Shown: positions 34,014-41,517 of the stretch, one piece after another
Layout of the letters: every line of letters starts with the position of its first letter
How positions within the stretch are numbered: position 1 is the first letter of the stretch
Assembly: GCF_019084045.1 (NCBI RefSeq)
Contig: NZ_JAHRED010000010.1
Coordinates: 62,001-126,000 of the forward strand
DNA from: Paeniglutamicibacter quisquiliarum
GTDB taxonomy: Bacteria; Actinomycetota; Actinomycetes; Actinomycetales; Micrococcaceae
Reading direction: 5' to 3'
Length of the DNA: 64,000 bases
Notes under the pieces: generated by a model
What the model was told of the DNA's origin: nothing
The model's database searches: none
Seen by the model: the letters and a program-made list of their open reading frames with translations, nothing else
Position numbers and translations under genes: made by a program

Positions 34014-34834
34014 ACACCGAATCCATTCGACCCAGCCATCCGACGCTCGAGCAGCTGCGCGCTGTATGCCAGCCCCCGGAAGTCCGAGCCCGGCGCAATG
34101 CCGAGCACTGGACGGCGGAACTGTACCTGCGCCACATCTCCATCTACCTGACAGCCGTCCTGGTGCGCACGCGCATCAGCGCCAACGGCGTCACCGGGCT
34201 CATGATCCTGGCCGGCTGGCTTATGTCGGCCGCCCTGCTGATCCCTGGGGTGTGGGGACCGCTGCTGGCCGTCGTCCTGTCCCAAGTTCAGCTCTACTTT
34301 GACTGCAGCGACGGTGAAGTGGCGCGCTGGCGCGGCACCCAGTCGCCGCGCGGGATCTTCATTGACATGGTCGGTCACCACACCACCGAGGCGTTGATCC
34401 CGATCGCCGTGGGCTACCGCGTCTTCGTCGAATTGCAGGCCCAGGGGGCGGACGCGGCGCAGGCCTGGCCGACGCTCTTCATCGCCGCAGTGCTCTCCGT
34501 GCTGCTGGTGCTCAACCGCTCGCAGAGCCTGATGGTCCACGCCGCCCGCAGCATGGCCGGACTGGGCAAGCTCCCGGACACGGCCGAGGCACGCGCGGTG
34601 GCCTCGGCAAGCCTCGTCGGGAAACTGCGCTCGGCTGCCCGTTTCCTGCCCTTCCACAAGATGCTCCATGCCGTGGAACTCAGCCTCCTCATCCTGGCGC
34701 TGTCGATTGTCTCGGCCATCGTGGGCGTTCCGGGCATCGCGGAGAAGTGGATGCTTTGGATCCTCCTGCCGGCCGTGCTGCTGGTGAACGTCGGGCATTT
34801 CGTTGCGACCATGGCCTCGTCACGGTTGCGGTGA
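34010..34834 (+). CDS. CDP-alcohol phosphatidyltransferase-family membrane protein
   Basis: This 274-residue integral membrane enzyme of the CDP-OH-P transferase family displaces CMP from a CDP-alcohol by an acceptor hydroxyl. The motif D-x2-D-G-x2-A-R-x8-G-x3-D-x3-D is visible as DCSDGEVARWRGTQSPRG followed by IFIDMVGH, with the final Asp replaced by His. About six hydrophobic segments are present. An acidic cytoplasmic N-terminus (HPTLEQLRAVCQPPEVRARRN) precedes the first helix. It is coupled to both neighbouring glycosyltransferases (ATGA overlap before, 7 nt after). In this setting it may start or modify the glycopolymer and not make a bulk phospholipid. That is inference. Confidence 0.8.
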   Translation: MNTESIRPSHPTLEQLRAVCQPPEVRARRNAEHWTAELYLRHISIYLTAVLVRTRISANGVTGLMILAGWLMSAALLIPGVWGPLLAVVLSQVQLYFDCSDGEVARWRGTQSPRGIFIDMVGHHTTEALIPIAVGYRVFVELQAQGADAAQAWPTLFIAAVLSVLLVLNRSQSLMVHAARSMAGLGKLPDTAEARAVASASLVGKLRSAARFLPFHKMLHAVELSLLILALSIVSAIVGVPGIAEKWMLWILLPAVLLVNVGHFVATMASSRLR

Positions 34835-34841
34835 ACCCTTG

Positions 34842-35732
34842 ATGAGCCCAGAAGGCAATCTTCCCTCCATCGGCGTCGTGGTCCTGACCATGGGCAATCG
34901 ACCCGTGGAACTGAACCGCGCCTTGAAGAGCCTCTTGGGCCAACAAGAGGTCGAACTGGATGTGGTGGTTGTCGGCAACGGCTGGGATCCGGTCGGACTT
35001 CCCGCGGGAGTCCGTGCCCACTACCTGGAACACAACCTGGGCATCCCGGCCGGCCGCAACGCGGGTGTCCCGTTGGTGACGGGGGAGTACCTGTGCTTCC
35101 TGGACGACGACTCCTGGTTCCTGGACCCGGACTTCCTCGAAGAGGCAATATCCAGGTTCGAGAGCCACCCCCGGATGGGACTCCTCCAGCCGCGGATCAC
35201 CGACCCGGCCAGCAACGACGACCCAACCCGGTGGATCCCAAGACTGAACAAGCGCACAGCCGGGGAATCGAGCAGGGTCTTCCACGTGGGTGAAACGTGC
35301 CTGCTGATGCCCCGCCACATCTTCGACGAGACCGGCGGCTGGGCCGGCGGGTTCTGGTACGCACACGAGGGCATCGAACTTGCCTGGCGCGTCTGGGACA
35401 CCGGACACCACGTCTGGTACGCCGGCGACATGCGCATCGGCCACCCCGTGGTCGACCAGAGGCGCCACGAGGAGTTCTACCGCCTCAACGCCCGAAACCG
35501 GGTGTGGCTGGCCAAGCGCAACTTGCGCTGGCCCTTCAGTTGGGTCTATGTGTCCAGTTGGGCGCTGGTCGAAGCCACGCGCTTGCGCAAGAACCCCGAG
35601 GCGGTGCGACAGTACTTCAGCGGATGGCTTGCCGGATGGCGGGAAAGCCCCTGGTACGCAACGCCCCGGCGAAAACTCAAGTGGTCTACCCATCTGCGCA
35701 TGCTGATGGCCGGCCGACCACCCGTAATCTAG
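34842..35732 (+). CDS. Family 2 glycosyltransferase
   Basis: This 296-residue GT-A enzyme shows SIGVVVLTMGNRPVELNRAL, VVVVGNGWDP, HNLGIPAGRNAGVPLVTGEYLCFLDDDSWF (DDD metal site), a HVGETCLLMPRHIFDETGGW segment and EGIELAWRVWDTGHHVWY (acceptor region). This arrangement resembles rhamnosyl- or galactofuranosyl-type transferases of GT2, but the donor cannot be named. I start at the ATG at 34842 (MSPEGNLPS), 7 nt after the CDP-alcohol transferase stop. Its N-terminal 12 residues precede the fold. tagD follows 51 nt later with its own ribosome site. Confidence 0.85.
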   Translation: MSPEGNLPSIGVVVLTMGNRPVELNRALKSLLGQQEVELDVVVVGNGWDPVGLPAGVRAHYLEHNLGIPAGRNAGVPLVTGEYLCFLDDDSWFLDPDFLEEAISRFESHPRMGLLQPRITDPASNDDPTRWIPRLNKRTAGESSRVFHVGETCLLMPRHIFDETGGWAGGFWYAHEGIELAWRVWDTGHHVWYAGDMRIGHPVVDQRRHEEFYRLNARNRVWLAKRNLRWPFSWVYVSSWALVEATRLRKNPEAVRQYFSGWLAGWRESPWYATPRRKLKWSTHLRMLMAGRPPVI

Positions 35733-35783
35733 GATTTCGATCCCTGCGCCCCAGGGCGCAACAATGCAGTAATGGAGTTGAAC

Positions 35784-36245
35784 ATGGCAAAAACAGTCCT
35801 GACCTATGGCACGTTTGATCTTTTTCACATCGGGCACCTGAACATCCTCAAGCGCCTCAAGGAAAAAGGCGACCGCCTGATCGTCGGCGTTTCGACCGAC
35901 GAATTCAATGCCGTCAAGGGCAAGAAGCCAATCGTTCCCTTCGAGCAGCGCATCGAGATTGTCAGGGCGATCAAGTATGTCGACGAGGCCATCCCGGAAA
36001 ACAACTGGGAACAGAAGCGCCTGGACATCGCCAAGTACGGCGTCAACGTTTTTGGCATTGGCGAAGACTGGAAAGGCAAGTTCGACGACCTGGGTAACGA
36101 GGTCGAGGTCGTGTACCTTCCCCGCACATCAGGCATTTCCACCACGGAATTGAAGCGGGTGCTGAGTGCGTTCGACGAACGCCACGTGGCGAAGCTGAAG
36201 GACACCCTGGACAGCCTGAGCCAGATCGTCAAGGAACTGAGCTAG
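35784..36245 (+). CDS. tagD: Glycerol-3-phosphate cytidylyltransferase
   Basis: TagD makes CDP-glycerol from CTP and sn-glycerol-3-phosphate, the donor for poly(glycerol phosphate) teichoic acids. The 153-residue protein matches the small TagD/GCT family throughout: VLTYGTFDLFHIGHLNILKRL (HxGH motif), VGVSTDEFNAVKGKKP, and YLPRTSGISTTELKRVL (RTxGISTT signature). I chose the ATG at 35784 because GGAG lies 6 nt before it. The ATG at 35772 would put that site inside the gene. Its substrate can come from GpsA (18755), and its product would feed the TagF-like enzyme at 41518. Its presence is the strongest evidence for a glycerol-phosphate polymer here. Confidence 0.93.
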   Translation: MAKTVLTYGTFDLFHIGHLNILKRLKEKGDRLIVGVSTDEFNAVKGKKPIVPFEQRIEIVRAIKYVDEAIPENNWEQKRLDIAKYGVNVFGIGEDWKGKFDDLGNEVEVVYLPRTSGISTTELKRVLSAFDERHVAKLKDTLDSLSQIVKELS

Positions 36246-36261
36246 CGACCCCCTTGCATGG

Positions 36262-36286
36262 ATGAGCCCTCCCATCGGGGGCTCAT
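36262..36286. terminator. Terminator-like hairpin after tagD
   Basis: ATGAGCCC (36262-36269) pairs with GGGCTCAT (36279-36286) around an 8-nt loop, 16 nt after the tagD stop. The T-run is minimal (TTGG). Confidence 0.6.
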
Positions 36287-36501
36287 TTGGCGTGCCCGGG
36301 CACGGACGCATGGCGTCCGTAATCCTTGGTCTCGCCAACGCGGGTGACCTGGCCGACGGGCCCGTCGAAACGATGAACAACAACGAGCAATTCACCGTGG
36401 GCCAGGAGCACCGCCTGGATCCGGCCGGCGGCCCCGGCGACCGCAAGGATTCCGCGTAAAAGGAAACCGATGAGTTCCGCGACTGCAACCAACAGGAGAT
36501 C
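36287..36501. other. Intergenic stretch with a possible vestigial coding frame
   Basis: No recognisable gene lies here. From about 36284 to 36460, both a plus frame (MASVILGLANAGDL...) and a minus frame (...AVLLAHGELLVVVHRF...GRHASVPGHAK, ending at the hairpin) are open and have mostly G or C in third position, which is unlike random spacer. The minus frame ends with its TGA exactly at the edge of the terminator hairpin. It may be a remnant of a lost gene. I recognise no family. The last 20 nt hold the AGGAG ribosome site of the acyltransferase. Confidence 0.3.
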
Positions 36502-38562
36502 ATGAGCACCCCTCAGCCAACGCACTTCAGACAAGATATCCAGGGCTTGCGCGCCATAGCCGTCGGCCTCGTGGTCATCTACCACCTGCTGCCGCAAAGC
36601 ATCACCGGCGGATTCATCGGCGTCGACGTCTTCTTCGTGATCTCCGGCTTCCTGATCACTTCCCATCTCATCAAGCATCCGCCGCGCAAACCGGCGGAAT
36701 TTGGCACCTTTTGGTTGCGCCGGATCAAGCGGCTCATTCCGGCGTCGATGTTGGTATTGTTTTCCACCGTTGTCGCGGTACGCGTCTTGGCTCCGGAGTC
36801 CTTTTGGCGGGACAACACGCTCCAGTCGATTGCGTCGGCGTTCTATTCGCAGAACTGGTACCTGCTCGCCACCAGCGTTGACTATATGGCCGAGGACAAT
36901 GCCCCCACGGCGGTTCAGCATTATTGGTCGCTGGCGGTCGAGGAACAGTTCTACCTGCTGTGGCCCCTGTGCATCGCCGCCCTTTGGTGGTTTGCTGTCA
37001 GGAAGAAACTCATTCCCAAGCGAATCGTGTTGGTCGGTGTTGCGCTGATTGTCGTTCTGTCCAGCGCCTATTCGATCTACCTGACCTCCGTGGAACCCGG
37101 GGTCGCCTATTTCTCCACCTTCACCCGTGCATGGGAACTTGCCTTGGGAGCAGTGGTGGCCCTGCTCCCCACTCCGCGGGAGCGCTTCAGTTTCTCGCTT
37201 GCGGGCGCCGCGCTTGCCTGGGTGGGCATTGCCGGAATCGTCGGCGCCGGCATCGCATACGATTCGTCCACGCCGTTTCCCGGCTACCAGGCGGCGCTGC
37301 CCGTCGTGGGGACGGCGGTGGTGATCTGGGCTGCCGCGACGTCGTGCTATTCGCCGACCACACTGCTTTCCTCCAAGCCCTTCCAGTTCCTGGGGGCGCA
37401 CTCCTATTCGATCTACCTGTGGCACTGGCCGATCCTGGTCTTGCTGCCGTTCGTTTCCGGTCCCTTGGGCACCCTGGATCTGGTGGCCGTGGCGCTGGCA
37501 ACCATCGCGCTGTCGATGCTCACCAAGAAATACGTCGAGGACGCCTTCCGCAAGACACTTGACGTCTCGCCCCTGGTGACGCCCCTGCGGTTCCTGGTCG
37601 TCGCCACGGCATCCGTTGCCTTGGTCGCAGGAGGCGTCGCCGCGGAAGCCCACCTCCGGGAGCAGGCGGCCAATGTTTCACTCGAAGCGGCACTGCAGGG
37701 ATCCGTTCCCTGCTTCGGTGCGGCAGCGCTGCCCGATCGGAATGGCGCATGCCAATACCAGCCGAAGAAGGAACTGATCCTGTCTCCGGCCCTGGCAAAG
37801 GACGACAAGTCTGCCGCCTATGCTGATGGGTGCTGGTCCACCGAACCGTACGAAAAGAAGCCGACTTGCACCTACGGAACCGGCAAGACCAAGGTCGCGC
37901 TGGTTGGAAATTCCCATGCCGGGCATTGGCTACCGGCACTTGAGGAAATGGCCGCCGAGAAGGACTGGACCATCACGACCTACCTGGTGTCGCGGTGCAA
38001 TCCGACCGAGGCCCCGTTGAAGTTCGACGCCGACGTCAAATCCCAAGGCTGCGCCGACTACGGCAAGTGGGTCCTTGACCAGACCGCCCACGGCCAGTTC
38101 GACCTGATCGTCACCTCCGAACGGCAATCGGTACCGGTGCTTGGCCATTCCATGGCCACGACCGAGGCACCCGCCCGTGACGGCTACAACGAGTACCTGG
38201 ATCAATGGACCGCCTCGGACACGCCGATCGTGGTTATCCGCGACACGCCCTATCCGGGCGCCACGTTGCCGAACATCCCGGACTGCGTGGCCACGGCAAC
38301 GAACGCCAATGCGCAGTGCTCGGGGAGTCCCGACAGGTGGGAGTGGATGGATCCCCTGGCGGAGGAGGCAGAGGAACGCGCGCACGACAACGTGGCGGTT
38401 ATCGACCCCACGAGATACTTTTGCCAGGAGGGCACCTGCCCGGCAGTGATCGGTGGTGTCGTCGTGTACTTCGACGCCTCCCACATCACCGCCACCTACG
38501 CCAAGACGTTGACCCCGTTCCTGGAAAAGGATCTGGACCAGGCGTTGCGCAAGATCACCTAG
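36502..38562 (+). CDS. Acyltransferase-3 / SGNH fusion (OafA-like), copy 1
   Basis: This 686-residue membrane enzyme is predicted to transfer acetyl or other acyl groups to a surface polymer. Residues 1-370 form the acyltransferase-3 domain with about ten helices: DIQGLRAIAVGLVVIYHLLP (catalytic His), GGFIGVDVFFVISGFLITSHL, RRIKRLIPASM, WSLAVEEQFYLLWP and FLGAHSYSIYLWHWPILVLL. After one more helix, residues 400-686 form an extracellular SGNH domain: VALVGNSHAGHWLPAL (catalytic Ser) and VVYFDASHITATYA (Asp-His). Paired Cys residues are probably disulfides. AGGAG lies 5 nt before the ATG. It lies inside the glycopolymer locus and has a paralog at 57611. The acceptor is inferred to be the teichoic-type polymer. 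Confidence 0.9.
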   Translation: MSTPQPTHFRQDIQGLRAIAVGLVVIYHLLPQSITGGFIGVDVFFVISGFLITSHLIKHPPRKPAEFGTFWLRRIKRLIPASMLVLFSTVVAVRVLAPESFWRDNTLQSIASAFYSQNWYLLATSVDYMAEDNAPTAVQHYWSLAVEEQFYLLWPLCIAALWWFAVRKKLIPKRIVLVGVALIVVLSSAYSIYLTSVEPGVAYFSTFTRAWELALGAVVALLPTPRERFSFSLAGAALAWVGIAGIVGAGIAYDSSTPFPGYQAALPVVGTAVVIWAAATSCYSPTTLLSSKPFQFLGAHSYSIYLWHWPILVLLPFVSGPLGTLDLVAVALATIALSMLTKKYVEDAFRKTLDVSPLVTPLRFLVVATASVALVAGGVAAEAHLREQAANVSLEAALQGSVPCFGAAALPDRNGACQYQPKKELILSPALAKDDKSAAYADGCWSTEPYEKKPTCTYGTGKTKVALVGNSHAGHWLPALEEMAAEKDWTITTYLVSRCNPTEAPLKFDADVKSQGCADYGKWVLDQTAHGQFDLIVTSERQSVPVLGHSMATTEAPARDGYNEYLDQWTASDTPIVVIRDTPYPGATLPNIPDCVATATNANAQCSGSPDRWEWMDPLAEEAEERAHDNVAVIDPTRYFCQEGTCPAVIGGVVVYFDASHITATYAKTLTPFLEKDLDQALRKIT

Positions 38563-38594
38563 CGGCACGGCGTACGACCCCCGGGCGTCGAGAC

Positions 38595-38619
38595 CGGTGC
38601 GGTGAATGCTTCCGCACCG
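38595..38619. terminator. Hairpin between convergent genes
   Basis: CGGTGCGG (38595-38602) pairs with CCGCACCG (38612-38619) with a 9-nt loop, between the acyltransferase and the minus-strand TagB-like gene. No T-run follows on either strand. Confidence 0.35.
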
Positions 38620-38647
38620 CGTCGCGCCTGGCGGTCGCGGCGGCAAC

Positions 38648-39874
38648 CTAGGCCTGGGTCGCGGCGCCGCTGACGGCGATTGCTGCCGCGATGAACCTGT
38701 CCGTGGCGCGGCCCAACGAGGGATTGCCGAAGACGTCGTCGCGCAGCGATCGTTGCCGCGCGGAGGGACCGCCGGCGGCCATGCGGGCAACCGTGTCCAA
38801 GGTATCGCGCATATTCCCTTCGAGCAGGTCCTCGGCTGCCTCGTCCAGCGACAGCGCCTGCTCCGGGTCCAGTTCCCGGATCATGGGTGTATCGGTGCTG
38901 TGCAGCAGCATCAGGGGCCTGTCCAGCCCGATGGCATCCATGGCCATGGCCGAAATATCGCACACGACGACATCCGAGCCCCTGATGCTCAGTGAGGAAT
39001 CGCCCGCTACCTCGACGCGGTGCCCGGCGTCCTTGTCACCGGCGGCGGCCGCTTCGATGGCTTTTTCAATACGGGAAAGCTCCCGGCGGGCCGTTGCCGA
39101 CCAAGTTCCGGTTTTGGGGTGTGGCCGAAACACCACACTGAAACGTCCGTCCGCCAGCATCGCCTCGACGAGGCCTGCCCCCACGGTGGTGATGGACGAG
39201 TAGGCCATGCTTTTCCCGTCGCCCTCCCAGGTCGGCGCGTACAGCACCCTGGTGCGCCCGGCGGGGGAGTGCACCGGGGAACCCGCAGCGGGGACGTCGA
39301 GTTGGGGCCTGCCGATCTCGACGAGCTTGGCAGGGTCAAAGCGGGGGATGGCTTCCAGGATGCGGGTCCGGGCGGCACGGCCCGCAATGAAGGCAAAGTC
39401 ATAGGCCTTGAGTTGGTTGGAGACCATCGACGACTTTTCGCTTTCGCCGTGGCTCAGGTGCACGTGGGCCGGGCCGCTGATCCGCAGCATGGTGAAGTTG
39501 GCCTGTGAGTTGTTGACATAAAAAATGCCGGAGGTACCCCACGATGCCAGGCTCGTCTCGATGCGCTCCATGGAGCGTGACAGAAGGACCGGCAGTCCGG
39601 TTCGCTGCGTGACCAGTTCGGCCGTGAGCGCATTCATCACCACCAGGCACACGCCGTGCCCGCTGCGCTGGAGGGCCTCAAAGGGCGCCAGCCACTGTTC
39701 AAGTTGGTAGCTCTGCCCGGGACCTTCAGCAAAGAAGACCACGAAATCAACGGTCTCCGAAGGTCCGGGCAAGTTGTTGCGAAGAGTCCTGGCCACCCTT
39801 TTCTCGACGGCAACGGCATGGATTTTCCTGGACATGAGTTGGGACTGTCGCAACACGACTTCGAAGGTGCTCAC
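38648..39874 (-). CDS. CDP-glycerol glycerophosphotransferase-family protein (TagB-like, divergent)
   Basis: This 408-residue protein has the GT-B-like Glyphos_transf fold of TagB/TagF. Recognisable elements are HVHLSHGESEKSSM (catalytic His region), RTRVLYAPTWEGDGKSMAYSS, VVFRPHPKTGTW and VVCDISAMAMDAIGLDRPLM, the last replacing the usual TDYSS motif. It is a peripheral membrane protein by family. It could prime the polymer with one or a few glycerol phosphates or transfer another polyol phosphate. It runs opposite to the flanking genes and is divergent from the Stealth gene, sharing a 131-nt intergenic region. Enzymatic specificity is inferred only from fold and context. Confidence 0.78.
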   Translation of the reverse strand: MSTFEVVLRQSQLMSRKIHAVAVEKRVARTLRNNLPGPSETVDFVVFFAEGPGQSYQLEQWLAPFEALQRSGHGVCLVVMNALTAELVTQRTGLPVLLSRSMERIETSLASWGTSGIFYVNNSQANFTMLRISGPAHVHLSHGESEKSSMVSNQLKAYDFAFIAGRAARTRILEAIPRFDPAKLVEIGRPQLDVPAAGSPVHSPAGRTRVLYAPTWEGDGKSMAYSSITTVGAGLVEAMLADGRFSVVFRPHPKTGTWSATARRELSRIEKAIEAAAAGDKDAGHRVEVAGDSSLSIRGSDVVVCDISAMAMDAIGLDRPLMLLHSTDTPMIRELDPEQALSLDEAAEDLLEGNMRDTLDTVARMAAGGPSARQRSLRDDVFGNPSLGRATDRFIAAAIAVSGAATQA

Positions 39875-40005
39875 CGGTCCATCCTATGTGCGTCTGCGGG
39901 GGAGCCTGCGCCCGGATGTCGGAACCTGCCAGGGAAAATGAATAGACTGGTGGGGCGGCAAACGTACCTGCGCGCGTTGGATTCGATACCTCGAAGGTTG
40001 TGTTT

Positions 40006-41394
40006 ATGTCTCTGGAGTCCGGTTGGAAAGGCCGAGTTGCCACCATGGTTCCGCCCGGCTTCTGGCGACGGTCCATCGAACTCCTGGACCGCAAGACCCC
40101 CGCTTCCGACCTCTCCATTGCGGAACTCAGGCGGGTGCAAGGGGTCGCCTTTTCAGGCAGCGGACCCGGGTCCGCACATCAGCTCCGGTGGACAGGCGGC
40201 AGACCACAGGTCCACGTTGGCGAGCGCGACGCCTCGGCGCTGCGTCCCGCATTGATGTCCGCCGGCTGGGTCCTGGAGCCGATCGCCAAGGACGCACTAC
40301 CCCCGGGAGCGGTGACCGGTTGGAGCTGCGCGACCAGGTCCCAAACGGGTCGCCGCAGGGACCTCGTCGAGGCGATCGGGGTGCACCTGTTGGTTGTCCC
40401 GGATGGCAGGGATTCGGCCGCCAAAAACGTCCTGGAAGTGGCCGAACCCGTCGACCTGGTCTACACGTGGGTGGATGGCGCCGACGAAGAGTGGCAAAGG
40501 CAGCGGCGTGAAGCCCGGGCAATGGTATCCGGGAACCTCCTGCCAACCGCTGACGACCAGGCCAGATACGCCTCGCATGACGAATTGCGCTATTCACTGC
40601 GATCGGCCGAGGCCTTCCTTCCGTGGATCAACCACATCTATGTGGTCACTGCGGGGCAGCGCCCCGCATGGCTCAACGCCGAGGATCCCAGGATCACGCT
40701 CGTGGACCACCGCGAGATCTTTGCCGACCCCGATGCCCTGCCGACCTTCAACTCACACGCCATCGAGTCACAGCTGCACCGGATCCCCAAGCTGTCCGAA
40801 CGTTTCCTCTACGTCAACGACGACGTGTTCTTCGGGCGCTTGCTGGGACAACAGGTCTTCTACACGCCAACGGGCTACCCGAAGTTCGCACTCACCAACG
40901 CGAGATTCGATCTCCCGGAGGCACAGAACCTGCCGGTCAACGTCGCGGCCATGAACAACAACCGTCTCCTGGAAGCCGCCTTTGGCAAATCGGCCGCCCA
41001 CAAGTTCAAGCACGTGGCCCATGCGCAACTCAAGTCGACCTTGACCACCATTGCTCAGCAACACCCGCTGGAAACCAACCGGACGGCCAGGGCGCGATTC
41101 AGAAGCGATACCGACCTGTCCATTCCCTCGGCGCTTGCGCATTACTACGGATGTGCCTTGGGCGCGGCGTTCCCCGCGGAGATCGACTACCAATACGTGG
41201 ACCTGGGTGCGGAACAGGTGCACCTCAAGCTGGCCAGGCTATTCCTGCAAGAACGTCCCCAGATGTTCTGCCTGAACGAAGTCAGTGTCCATGAACATCA
41301 ACATGCTGATCGCACCTCGACGGTGAGGCAGTTCCTGCAGCATGTGTTTCCCTGGCCGTCATCCTTCGAACTCGCCAGCGACGGCGGCAGCTAA
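40006..41394 (+). CDS. Stealth-family sugar-1-phosphate transferase
   Basis: This 462-residue protein carries the conserved Stealth regions. CR1 is VDLVYTWVDGADEEW (near residue 150). CR2 is the RYASHDELRYSLRSAEAFLPWINHIYVV stretch. CR3 follows LYVNDDVFFGR, and CR4 is near the C-terminus (ERPQMFCLNEVS). Characterised Stealth enzymes transfer hexose-1-phosphate from UDP-sugars to build phosphodiester-linked capsule polymers (for example in Neisseria serogroup A). The 140-residue N-terminus is variable. The ATG at 40006 is preferred, and a GTG two codons earlier is possible. TAGACT near 39946 is a -10 candidate. Next to TagF-type genes, it suggests a polymer with sugar-1-phosphate links or branches. 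Confidence 0.85.
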   Translation: MSLESGWKGRVATMVPPGFWRRSIELLDRKTPASDLSIAELRRVQGVAFSGSGPGSAHQLRWTGGRPQVHVGERDASALRPALMSAGWVLEPIAKDALPPGAVTGWSCATRSQTGRRRDLVEAIGVHLLVVPDGRDSAAKNVLEVAEPVDLVYTWVDGADEEWQRQRREARAMVSGNLLPTADDQARYASHDELRYSLRSAEAFLPWINHIYVVTAGQRPAWLNAEDPRITLVDHREIFADPDALPTFNSHAIESQLHRIPKLSERFLYVNDDVFFGRLLGQQVFYTPTGYPKFALTNARFDLPEAQNLPVNVAAMNNNRLLEAAFGKSAAHKFKHVAHAQLKSTLTTIAQQHPLETNRTARARFRSDTDLSIPSALAHYYGCALGAAFPAEIDYQYVDLGAEQVHLKLARLFLQERPQMFCLNEVSVHEHQHADRTSTVRQFLQHVFPWPSSFELASDGGS

Positions 41395-41517
41395 CGTGGG
41401 CAACAACGGGGCAGCAGCAGGATCCATGGCAGATTGTCCGGGGCCACTCGGCTCCAGGCGGATGGCGAGAGCGCTCCTCCCCGCCCCAAAGATTTTTCCT
41501 GAACGAAAGGTTGCTTT

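Noticed and set aside
36283-37653. A 456-codon minus-strand frame
   Set aside because: Most of it is antisense to the acyltransferase gene. Only its last 60 codons, in the intergenic part, might be a remnant, and that part is reported separately.
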